Shown: positions 57,520-64,000 of the stretch, piece by piece
Numbering within the stretch: position 1 is the first letter of the stretch
Layout of the letters: every line of letters begins with the position of its first letter
Source: Flavihumibacter solisilvae
Lineage (GTDB): Bacteria; Bacteroidota; Bacteroidia; Chitinophagales; Chitinophagaceae
DNA length: 64,000 nucleotides
NCBI RefSeq assembly: GCF_000814475.1
Contig: NZ_JSVC01000009.1
Coordinates: 124,001 to 188,000, forward strand
Direction: 5' to 3'
The notes under the pieces: model-generated
Seen by the model: the letters and a program-made list of their open reading frames with translations, nothing else
Told to the model about the DNA's origin: nothing
Databases searched by the model: none
Position numbers and translations under genes: made by a program

Positions 57520-58806
57520 CTACACCGGGTAAACCCATGGCGACCTGTAAGGACGCTGCAGCAATGCAGACGCTTCACTGTCACCGATGATCAGTTCCTT
57601 CTCAGGATCCCAGGTAATGCTCCGGCCTGCTTTAGCCGACAACATTCCCAGCAGGCTCATATTCGTAGAGCGGTGGCCTATTTCAATATCGCAGACCGGG
57701 CGTTTTTTCTTTTCAATCGACTGCAGGAAATCGGCCCACAATTCCTGGATATTGTTATCGTCTTTGGTATGCAATACGGGGTCGGTATGGATGATTTTCT
57801 TGTTCTTGTCAGCCGGGTAGAAAGTCCACCCATCCAGCCAGCCCATATGGAAAGTGCCCTCTGTTCCGTAGAAATAACAACCCACATTGGTCTTCTCCGC
57901 TTCATTCGCGGCATACAACCGGTGCTCCCATACGGCGGTGAATGATTCGAATTCATAGTTCACCACCTGGGTGTCGGGCGCGTCGGTATTATCGCGACGG
58001 ATCCGGCGGTCTGCAGTTGAATAGATCTTCCGCGGTGCTTTTTCTTCTGTCCACCACAGGATCTGGTCCATCCAGTGAATGCCCCAGTCGCCCAGTTGCC
58101 CATTCGCATAATCCAGGAACTGCCGAAACCCCCGCGGATGCATGGCAGGATTATAAGGCCGTAGTGGCGCCGGTCCACACCAGGCGTTCCAGTCGAGTCC
58201 CAGTGGAACTTCAGCATCAGGAACCGGTTTACCTGCGTCGCCACCATAGTGCACAAATGCCCTTACCATCCCGATCTTGCCCGCCTTTCCTGATTTCAGG
58301 AATTCCATTCCTGAGATATTATGCGGCGAAACGCGCCGGTGCGTGCCTACCTGGACTACATTGCCGGTAGCGCGCGCGGCTTTCACCATTGCTTTGCCTT
58401 CATTGATCGTGTGACCGATCGGCTTTTCTACGTACACATGCGCTCCTGAATGAAGCGCGGCGATCGTGATCAGCGGGTGCCAGTGATCGGGCGTGGCGAC
58501 TATTACGATCTCCGGTTTTTCTTTCTGTAACAGCTCACGATAATCCTTATACGTTTTTGGCCTGTTGTTAGTCAACTGGTTCACTTCGGTGATTGCCGGT
58601 GCAAGTGCCCTTTCATCGACGTCACAAAGCGCTACAACCTGCGACTGGCCGGCGGCAATGGCTTCCCGCAGGATGTTCATTCCCCACCACCCTGTTCCGA
58701 TCAGCGCCGTCCGGTATTTCGCATACTTCGTCAATTGCGGAACAATGGGCATGGTTGCCACGAGCAGGCCCGAAGAAGACATTTTGAGGAATTTTCGCCT
58801 ATGCAT
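57520..58806 (-). CDS. Gfo/Idh/MocA-family oxidoreductase, Tat-type leader
   Basis: 428 residues. N-terminus HRRKFLKMSSSGLLVA is a Tat/twin-arginine-like leader, so it is probably exported and folded. NAD motif LIGTGWWGMNILREA, EKPIGHTINEGKAMV and a substrate domain with GDWGIHWMDQILWW. Exported members are common in Bacteroidota PULs and oxidise or rearrange sugar derivatives. Divergent from the SMP-30 gene (61 bp). Confidence 0.9.
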   Translation of the reverse strand: MHRRKFLKMSSSGLLVATMPIVPQLTKYAKYRTALIGTGWWGMNILREAIAAGQSQVVALCDVDERALAPAITEVNQLTNNRPKTYKDYRELLQKEKPEIVIVATPDHWHPLITIAALHSGAHVYVEKPIGHTINEGKAMVKAARATGNVVQVGTHRRVSPHNISGMEFLKSGKAGKIGMVRAFVHYGGDAGKPVPDAEVPLGLDWNAWCGPAPLRPYNPAMHPRGFRQFLDYANGQLGDWGIHWMDQILWWTEEKAPRKIYSTADRRIRRDNTDAPDTQVVNYEFESFTAVWEHRLYAANEAEKTNVGCYFYGTEGTFHMGWLDGWTFYPADKNKKIIHTDPVLHTKDDNNIQELWADFLQSIEKKKRPVCDIEIGHRSTNMSLLGMLSAKAGRSITWDPEKELIIGDSEASALLQRPYRSPWVYPV

Positions 58807-58867
58807 GAGCTGACTTTTAGTGATATGTAAAATACTGAATGAAGAAGAGATATAGTAAATTCATTCC

Positions 58868-59863
58868 ATGAAATACTTAACGATCTTAATTGTCATAATA
58901 ACCTGTATGAATTCCTGCAAACCAAAAGAAAAGCAAAGCATCGGCACGTTAGAACGAATTGATCCCGCACTCGATGCCATCATCGACAATGAGGCAAGAG
59001 CGGAGATCATCGCGGAAGGATTCGACTGGAGCGAAGGCCCGGTCTGGATCGAGAGCATGAAAACACTGCTGTTTTCCGATGTTCCGCAGAACACCATTTA
59101 CCAGTGGAAGGAAGGAGAAGAACACAAGGTTTACCTGAAGCCTTCGGGATATACAGGGCAGATCCAGCGTGGCGGGGAAACAGGATCGAACGGGCTGCTG
59201 CTGAATAAAAAAGGCCAGCTCGTGATGTGCCAGCATGGTGACCGCAGGCTTGCCGTGATGAATGCGCCGCTCGATGCCCCGGCACCGGATTTCATCTCGC
59301 TGGCCGACCAGTACAACGGGAAAAAATTTGACAGTCCTAATGATGTGGCCCAGCGAAGCAATGGTGATTATTATTTCACTGATCCGCCATATGGATTGGA
59401 AAAATACATCGATGATCCGCTGAAAGCTGCTCCTTACCAGGGTGTTTACCGGGTTACTGAAGGCGGAGTTGTTTCATTGCTGATCGACAGCATTCCGCGG
59501 CCAAACGGGATTGCCTTTCTTGGCGACAACACACTGATCGTTGCCAATTCAGAATCGGAAAGGGCGATCTGGTATGCGTATGATATTGCGGCAGACAATT
59601 CGCTCACGAATGCGCGCATCTTTTACGATGCGACTGAAGCTGCAAAGACGGATAAGGGCGGACCTGATGGATTCAAGGTGGACAAGCATGGGAATGTATT
59701 TGCGTCGGGGCCTGGTGGCATCTGGATCTTCGACAAAAATGCCAAAGTATTGGGAAAGCTGAAGATCCCTGTCCCGGTATCGAATTGTGCACTAGCTGAT
59801 GATGACAAGACGCTGTATATAACTGCGGATATGTATGTGTTGAAATTCAGGATGAAAAAATGA
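58868..59863 (+). CDS. SMP-30/gluconolactonase/LRE-family lipoprotein
   Basis: 331 residues; lipobox in TCMNSCKPK. Six-bladed propeller motifs: Glu in EGPVWIES, SPNDVAQRSNGDYYFTDPPYG, RPNGIAFLG and GGPDGFKVDKHGNVFAS. Metal-dependent lactonase that opens sugar lactones, plausible partner of the neighbouring exported oxidoreductase. Convergent with the barrel-protein gene by 7 bp. Confidence 0.92.
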   Translation: MKYLTILIVIITCMNSCKPKEKQSIGTLERIDPALDAIIDNEARAEIIAEGFDWSEGPVWIESMKTLLFSDVPQNTIYQWKEGEEHKVYLKPSGYTGQIQRGGETGSNGLLLNKKGQLVMCQHGDRRLAVMNAPLDAPAPDFISLADQYNGKKFDSPNDVAQRSNGDYYFTDPPYGLEKYIDDPLKAAPYQGVYRVTEGGVVSLLIDSIPRPNGIAFLGDNTLIVANSESERAIWYAYDIAADNSLTNARIFYDATEAAKTDKGGPDGFKVDKHGNVFASGPGGIWIFDKNAKVLGKLKIPVPVSNCALADDDKTLYITADMYVLKFRMKK

Positions 59864-59870
59864 GCGGAGA

Positions 59871-61016
59871 TCAGAAGGCTTCGGCGAAGTTGATGTAAGT
59901 GCCTTTGATGCCGTGGGGACCGAAGCCGAAGTCGACCCGGAGGTTGGTGTTGTTCTTACTGTCGACCCGGATGCGGAAGCCGCCACCATAGGAAAAGTGA
60001 AAACCATTAATGTTCATGTTGGCATATTTGTCGGCAACCCGCCCGGTTCCAAACCAGGCTGTAACTCCAAAAATACTCCAGACGGGCATGCGATATTCGA
60101 TCTGTGCATCAACAGCTACCAGGTCGCGGTAGGCACCTTCATAGTAACCACGCATTTTGCTGTCGCCACCCAGTTTAGCCAATTCATAAAAAGGTACATC
60201 ACCATCTGTCATAGTGGTGGTTGCCTGGAAAGCGATCACGTGGCGGAGCCAGGGATTGATGAAGTGCCGGGCATCCAGCTCAAACTTGGTGAACTCATAA
60301 GTACTTCCCAGGAATGACGGAAAGCGGATCACCGAAGCGATGACGTAATATCCCTTATACGCATTATAACGACTGTCGCGACTGTCATATGCTATAGCAG
60401 CACCAAGACCAACAGACCAGCCTCCGTTCAGTCCTGTTACATCCTTCCTGATCAGGAAACTGTTGCTGTCTGGTTTAACCGTAAAATAGTTTGACATGTC
60501 GAAAACCGGGCCGGCATAGAACTTTTCTTTTATCCTGATGAGCTGGGCGAGGTAGAATTTCAGGCGGTCGTATTCTACTTCTTCCACACTATCACGAACC
60601 ACATCATTGCCTATCCCAAAAATGTATTCCGGTTGCTTTTTGTAATTGATGTAGCTGATCGCCACATATTTGTTCTCCTTCCAGCTGAGCTCTGTTGCTA
60701 CGGAAGCGTTGATACGTCCCTTGGTTGAAAAGGTAACCACCTCTGAAAGCTTGGTGGGATTGGAGATCGTGTCCTTCTTCGATAGTGTAAAGAGATTGAA
60801 TTTTGCAAGTCCGAATACCTGGCCGGCTTCTGAAGAATAAGTTAGGATCGGGACGGGAATCTTTTTGAACAGGGCTTCCATCTTTTTATTGAACTTGTCG
60901 AATCCGGTGCTGTCTTTTTTCTTACTTAAACCGGTACTGTCTTTTTCCTGGCTGAACGTCGTTGTTGCCAGGCAGATGCAACACAGCAGGGATATCGTGA
61001 AGCGACCCAAATGCAT
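59871..61016 (-). CDS. Omp85/BamA-superfamily outer-membrane barrel
   Basis: 381 residues with signal peptide (CCICLATTTFSQE) and a tandem KDSTGLSKKKDSTGF near the N-terminus. The C-terminal half has the Omp85 features: LGGDSKMRGYYEGAYRD (the conserved (V/M)RG(F/Y) loop), FGTGRVADKY and FGFGPHGIKGTYINFAEAF. Far too short for POTRA domains, so a POTRA-less surface antigen. Possibly lipid or protein insertion; unknown. Confidence 0.85.
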   Translation of the reverse strand: MHLGRFTISLLCCICLATTTFSQEKDSTGLSKKKDSTGFDKFNKKMEALFKKIPVPILTYSSEAGQVFGLAKFNLFTLSKKDTISNPTKLSEVVTFSTKGRINASVATELSWKENKYVAISYINYKKQPEYIFGIGNDVVRDSVEEVEYDRLKFYLAQLIRIKEKFYAGPVFDMSNYFTVKPDSNSFLIRKDVTGLNGGWSVGLGAAIAYDSRDSRYNAYKGYYVIASVIRFPSFLGSTYEFTKFELDARHFINPWLRHVIAFQATTTMTDGDVPFYELAKLGGDSKMRGYYEGAYRDLVAVDAQIEYRMPVWSIFGVTAWFGTGRVADKYANMNINGFHFSYGGGFRIRVDSKNNTNLRVDFGFGPHGIKGTYINFAEAF

Positions 61017-61023
61017 TATACAT

Positions 61024-61040
61024 TATTGTTATAAACAATA
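61024..61040. repeat. 7-bp perfect inverted repeat upstream of the Omp85-type gene
   Basis: TATTGTT-ATA-AACAATA, a 17-bp palindrome eight bases upstream of the start codon at 61016 and 33 bases downstream of the sigma-factor stop. It could be an operator or a weak hairpin; no U run follows. Confidence 0.4.
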
Positions 61041-61073
61041 TACTAAAAGGCAACTGCATTTCGGGTGATGGTT

Positions 61074-61940
61074 TTACCCCAGGTATGCGCGCAACAGGTG
61101 GGTATTACGGGTGCGTCGCAGTTTTTCAATAGCCTTATCGCGGATCTGCCTAACGCGCTCCTGGCTCAGGTCAAATTTGGCGGCAATGTCTTCGGTACTG
61201 AGCGGCCGCTCCATTCCAATACCGAAATAATAACATAGTAATTTTTCCTGGCGGTCATCCAGCATTTTCAAGGAGCGTCTCAGTTCGCGCTGCAGCGACT
61301 CTGTATAGTTTACCGACCTGTCGGCATATTCAGCGTTGGGATTTTCAATAAGGTCGAGCATGGAACCTTCGTCGTCAGCGGAAAGCGGCATATCGAGACT
61401 TTGCGCTTTGGTATGGCGGCACATGCTTCGCATGACTTCGTCCGGGTCCAGTTCAAGGGAATCAGCAACTTCCTCGGGTGTCGGCGTACGCTCCAGTTGC
61501 TGTTCCAGTATCACCTGCGCCTGGTGCAACCTGTTTCTCAGCAACACCCTGTTGATGGGCAGCCGGATGGTATCGGCATGCGTTACGATTGCATGCAGGA
61601 TGCTTTGCCTGATCCACCAGACAGCGAAGGAAATGAATTTGAATCCGCGGGTATGATCGTATCGTTCTGCTGCCCGCATCAGCCCAAGGTTGCCTTCGTT
61701 AACCAGGTCGGAAAGCGGCAGTCCATGACCCTGGTATCTTTTTGCAACGGAAACTACGAACCGGAGGTTGCCCCGCACCAACCGTTGCCTCGCAGTCGTA
61801 TCTCCGTTACTGATGCGCAACATCAATTCCTCTTCCTCTTCAACTGTAATGAGCTTCTCCCTGCTGATGTCCAGCAGGTATTTTTCCAGGCTTAGCGAAT
61901 CACGATTGGTGATGGATTGGGAAATGGTGAATGCACGCAT
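61074..61940 (-). CDS. RpoD-like sigma-70 paralogue (group 2 type)
   Basis: Start MRAFTISQSITNRD (61940), 288 residues; the frame continues upstream without a better start. It has the short Bacteroidota sigma-A plan without region 1.1: SLEKYLLDISREKLITVEEE, region 2 FVVSVAKRYQGHGLPLSDLVNEG and RGFKFISFAVWWIRQSI, region 4 DIAAKFDLSQERVRQIRDKA. It departs from the vegetative Bacteroidota RpoD at several places: VTHADTIRLPIN where AEQSRIVRLPLN is usual, and YYFGIGMERPLSTEDIA near region 4. I therefore read it as a divergent alternative sigma, not the housekeeping one. Confidence 0.85.
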   Translation of the reverse strand: MRAFTISQSITNRDSLSLEKYLLDISREKLITVEEEEELMLRISNGDTTARQRLVRGNLRFVVSVAKRYQGHGLPLSDLVNEGNLGLMRAAERYDHTRGFKFISFAVWWIRQSILHAIVTHADTIRLPINRVLLRNRLHQAQVILEQQLERTPTPEEVADSLELDPDEVMRSMCRHTKAQSLDMPLSADDEGSMLDLIENPNAEYADRSVNYTESLQRELRRSLKMLDDRQEKLLCYYFGIGMERPLSTEDIAAKFDLSQERVRQIRDKAIEKLRRTRNTHLLRAYLG

Positions 61941-62065
61941 AAGTTGTATTAAAGAAAGAGCCTTAACCTGTTGCAAAGTAACGGCGCCGGTCAGGGTATA
62001 GAAATAGAACGGGTTACAGATCGCGTGTAATAAACCATGCGGTGGTGTTGTAGAAAGATTACTAC

Positions 62066-62097
62066 AAAAAAAATCCCCCGCTGACTGGCAGCGGGGG
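62066..62097 (-). terminator. Rho-independent terminator of the small secreted protein gene
   Basis: Minus strand: CCCCCGCTG (62097-62089), loop CCAGT, CAGCGGGGG (62083-62075), followed by ATTTTTTTT. Nine-bp GC-rich stem and U run 28 bp beyond the stop at 62126. Confidence 0.92.
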
Positions 62098-62125
62098 TAT
62101 TTGACACATAACATGAGAGACTTGT

Positions 62126-62416
62126 TTATCCTCCGATGATGATCACACCGGGATCAATGATCACGCGGGGTGGACGCGGCGGGCGTGGAGGAGCAGGCAG
62201 GCGATAAACGCGACGATGGCCATCACAGCACTGGTAGCTTCTTTCATAAGTGCGACCGCAGTGCCTTGGTTCGTAACGTTGTTCGTAACGACCGCAGCTC
62301 CTGGCTTTGTAGTGGCCTTTTTTCTTTCCGCCGCCGTGTGCCATTGCAGTGTTTACGAGCGCCGAAACGGAAAAGAGCGTTACCGCTAACGTAAGGGTCC
62401 GGATAATTTTGCTCAT
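62126..62416 (-). CDS. Small secreted basic Cys/Pro-rich protein
   Basis: 96 residues: signal peptide ending NTAMAHGGG, then a His/Cys/Arg-rich middle (RSCGRYEQRYEPRHCGRT, YQCCDGHRR) and a Pro-rich stretch PAPPRPPRPPR with a hydrophobic C-terminus. No known family. The cysteine and histidine content could bind metal. It has its own terminator and lies upstream of the sigma paralogue on the same strand. Confidence 0.7.
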   Translation of the reverse strand: MSKIIRTLTLAVTLFSVSALVNTAMAHGGGKKKGHYKARSCGRYEQRYEPRHCGRTYERSYQCCDGHRRVYRLPAPPRPPRPPRVIIDPGVIIIGG

Positions 62417-62596
62417 GCAGAATTGATTTTCGTTTGTTCATTACCGCAACATCTGTGCCGCAAACTAACAAGTGTTCAGTTTTGGGAGGGTGATTAACAA
62501 ATTTCTAGGCAAAGTGACGGCCGTGGGGGGGTGAAACCGTCTTAAAGGCGGGACAACGCTATCTGGGCTATAGAAAAAAGTAACAGAATTTGCAGT

Positions 62597-63082
62597 TTAG
62601 TTAACCGGCGGATATCGTTCAACTTCAAGATTTAGAAAATCCCAGAGTTTTGGCATCGTATGATGCCTTATCATTTTATTATTTATTATTTCGTGTTTAA
62701 TTCCTTCAATTGTACTAACCTTTTTTAGAAATGGCATGGCTCGGTATTTCAGAATTTCCTGTATAAAAGCCTTTCGCTCAAACAGTGGTATAGAATCATC
62801 TTCCAGGTCAAAATTCTTTTTCACAATTTCACGATCAACCTGGTATTGACCTAATTCCCAGCTAATAAAATTGCCATTTATGGGTTCTGGCACATTCGAA
62901 TTATCCAGTTGCTTGACGATAACATCAAGCAATATAGAAAATTGTCCTCCCCAGGGAGACTTTTCGAGTTCCAGAATTGCGAAGCATTCCTCACTTTCCA
63001 AATACCACATACTCTTTATCTTCTTAAATCCCTCATCTCCTAACGTTTCAGAAATTATCTTTATTAAATCTGATTTATTCAC
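62597..63082 (-). CDS. DUF4304-like protein
   Basis: 161 residues: GFKKIKSMWYLESEECFAILELEKSPWGGQFSILLDV (quoted in part) resembles the N-terminal segment of DUF4304 proteins, which are often found in immunity or defence contexts. The rest has charged helices. Two 60-base lines counted inside it are 35% and 38% GC, clearly below neighbouring genes, so recent transfer is likely. Function unknown. Confidence 0.6.
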   Translation of the reverse strand: MNKSDLIKIISETLGDEGFKKIKSMWYLESEECFAILELEKSPWGGQFSILLDVIVKQLDNSNVPEPINGNFISWELGQYQVDREIVKKNFDLEDDSIPLFERKAFIQEILKYRAMPFLKKVSTIEGIKHEIINNKMIRHHTMPKLWDFLNLEVERYPPVN

Positions 63083-63225
63083 AAAGTTTATTTTTAATAT
63101 ACGTCAAGCTACCGGTTGTAAAAGGAAAGAAATGTATTCATTCAAGACCCAATAAAGAGTCAGTATCTTTAATGGATACGCATTATCGCTTCTGTCAAAA
63201 CTATGGTATTAATTAAATTATAAAC

Positions 63226-63753
63226 ATGTCAGACAACCCTATTATTCAACCAGAACATTGGTTACGGGGACCAGTTGCAAACGTACCTTCAATGCTTCAA
63301 CCGGTTGCACATGCGTTGCTCCAGGCACGGGATGAGATCAACCAGGCGATGGAGGGCTTCCCTGAAAACGGGTTATGGGTGAAGCCCGCAGAGATGGCTT
63401 CGGTTGCATTTCACCTGAAACATATCCCGGGTGTGCTGGACAGGCTGTTCACTTATGCTGATGGTCAGGAGTTATCTGCCACACAGCGGGCATATTTGGC
63501 TGAAGAGAGTAAAGATGACAGCTCACAGGATGTTGCCAGGCTGTTAAGCATGCTAAATGCGGGCATTGACGAGGCTGTAAAAAAAGTCGGACTGATCGAT
63601 GCGGAAACGCTTACAGATGAACGACTGGTAGGCAAAAAGCAACTACCCTCAACAGTTATAGGATTGCTGTTCCATGCCGCCGAACACACGATGCGTCATA
63701 CCGGCCAGTTACTGGTAACTGCGGCAATAGTACGATCGGATCCAGGCAAATAA
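63226..63753 (+). CDS. DinB family protein
   Basis: 175 residues; DinB/YfiT-like four-helix bundle with the family His positions in AFHLKHIPGV and HAAEHTMRHTGQLL. Second DinB-type gene of the window (about 62 kb from the first) and not closely similar to it. Possibly a metal-dependent thiol transferase; substrate unknown. Confidence 0.88.
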   Translation: MSDNPIIQPEHWLRGPVANVPSMLQPVAHALLQARDEINQAMEGFPENGLWVKPAEMASVAFHLKHIPGVLDRLFTYADGQELSATQRAYLAEESKDDSSQDVARLLSMLNAGIDEAVKKVGLIDAETLTDERLVGKKQLPSTVIGLLFHAAEHTMRHTGQLLVTAAIVRSDPGK

Positions 63754-63758
63754 TGTGC

Positions 63759-64000
63759 TTAGTCGGGCAATACTGCGCCCTTATCAACCCACAGTTTAAA
63801 CTGGCGGACAAACTCTACATGCTGCAATGGAGGCAAGGTCCTGCCCTCTCCCGGATCCCAACCCCATAGCACGAGTTTATCGTGGCTTACATGTTCAATA
63901 AGTTGCGCCATGGTTTTGTGGCCATTCAGGTCTTTATTTTTCAATTGCGCGGCAAGTTCCCGGGGAGATTTTCCTTCGAAAACCATTTTCATATCTGCAG
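63759..64000 (-). CDS. C-terminal part of a secreted protein, cut by the right edge
   Basis: Only the 3' end is in the window. Reading frame is open to base 64000 (A-D-M-K-M-V-F-E-G-K), with SPRELAAQLKNKDLNGHKTM and KLVLWGWDPGEGRTLPPL, ending in AVLPD. I recall this as the C-terminal segment of small haem-binding or isoquinoline-1-oxidoreductase-subunit-like proteins of Bacteroidota. The start lies beyond the window. Convergent with the DinB gene, 5 bp apart. Confidence 0.65.
   Translation of the reverse strand, partial: ADMKMVFEGKSPRELAAQLKNKDLNGHKTMAQLIEHVSHDKLVLWGWDPGEGRTLPPLQHVEFVRQFKLWVDKGAVLPD

Noticed and set aside
61941-62114. 58-residue upstream extension of the sigma factor
   Set aside because: Unlike any sigma-70 N-terminus; it also runs through the terminator of the upstream gene.

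Overview
The window is a Bacteroidota chromosome segment, most likely from a Chitinophagaceae-type soil or plant bacterium. Evidence: a SusC/SusD pair, a three-subunit type-B succinate:quinone reductase, a short RpoD-like sigma factor, a PUR-family protein, DUF2911, a DUF326 four-helix copper protein, many lipoproteins and beta-barrels, almost no Shine-Dalgarno sequences, and a TTTG-N18-TAATTTTG promoter in front of the only tRNA. No rRNA, CRISPR array or complete insertion sequence was seen.

Layout. 1-7.5 kb: a DinB protein cut by the left edge, two outer-membrane proteins, a lipoprotein, a YbiT-like ABC-F ATPase and an unlisted 52-residue secreted peptide. 7.5-15.3 kb: sdhCAB, a PUR protein, an ABC exporter, a GH53 galactanase and a small hypothetical. 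15.3-21.4 kb: an AcrAB-TolC-type efflux operon. 21.5-29.6 kb: a leftward operon that reads as complete non-phosphorylative L-fucose (or L-rhamnose-like) oxidation: permease, two SDR dehydrogenases, lactonase, a UxaA-type dehydratase, an FAH-type hydrolase, then a ferredoxin-reductase-like protein and an esterase.

29.8-31.7 kb is the most unusual stretch: tRNA-Ser(TGA) with its own promoter, strong palindromes, a GIY-YIG nuclease, then a lipoprotein gene flanked by two copies of an element that keeps its internal spacing but swaps its repeated words, then a frameshifted gene remnant. 31.7-39.4 kb: a two-component system and a Cus/Czc-type metal efflux operon. 39.4-44.7 kb is lower in GC: a cytosine-deaminase-like amidohydrolase with a divergent AraC regulator, a large secreted glycosidase-like protein, a 58-residue membrane protein and another remnant with an in-frame stop.

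44.7-50.7 kb: Pcm methyltransferase, DUF2911, a secreted intradiol dioxygenase, an HSL-type esterase, then a ROK kinase, NagB-like deaminase and Gfo/Idh/MocA sugar cluster. 51.2-59.9 kb: SusC, SusD, a secreted EEP phosphatase, DUF326, a Tat-type Gfo/Idh/MocA protein and an SMP-30 lactonase, together a carbohydrate utilisation region. 59.9-64 kb: an Omp85-type barrel, a divergent sigma-70 paralogue, a small secreted basic protein, a low-GC DUF4304-like protein, a second DinB protein and a right-edge partial gene.

Coordinates of starts were refined where an internal methionine fits the family better than the longest frame. Function assignments rest on motif reading, not on database searches.
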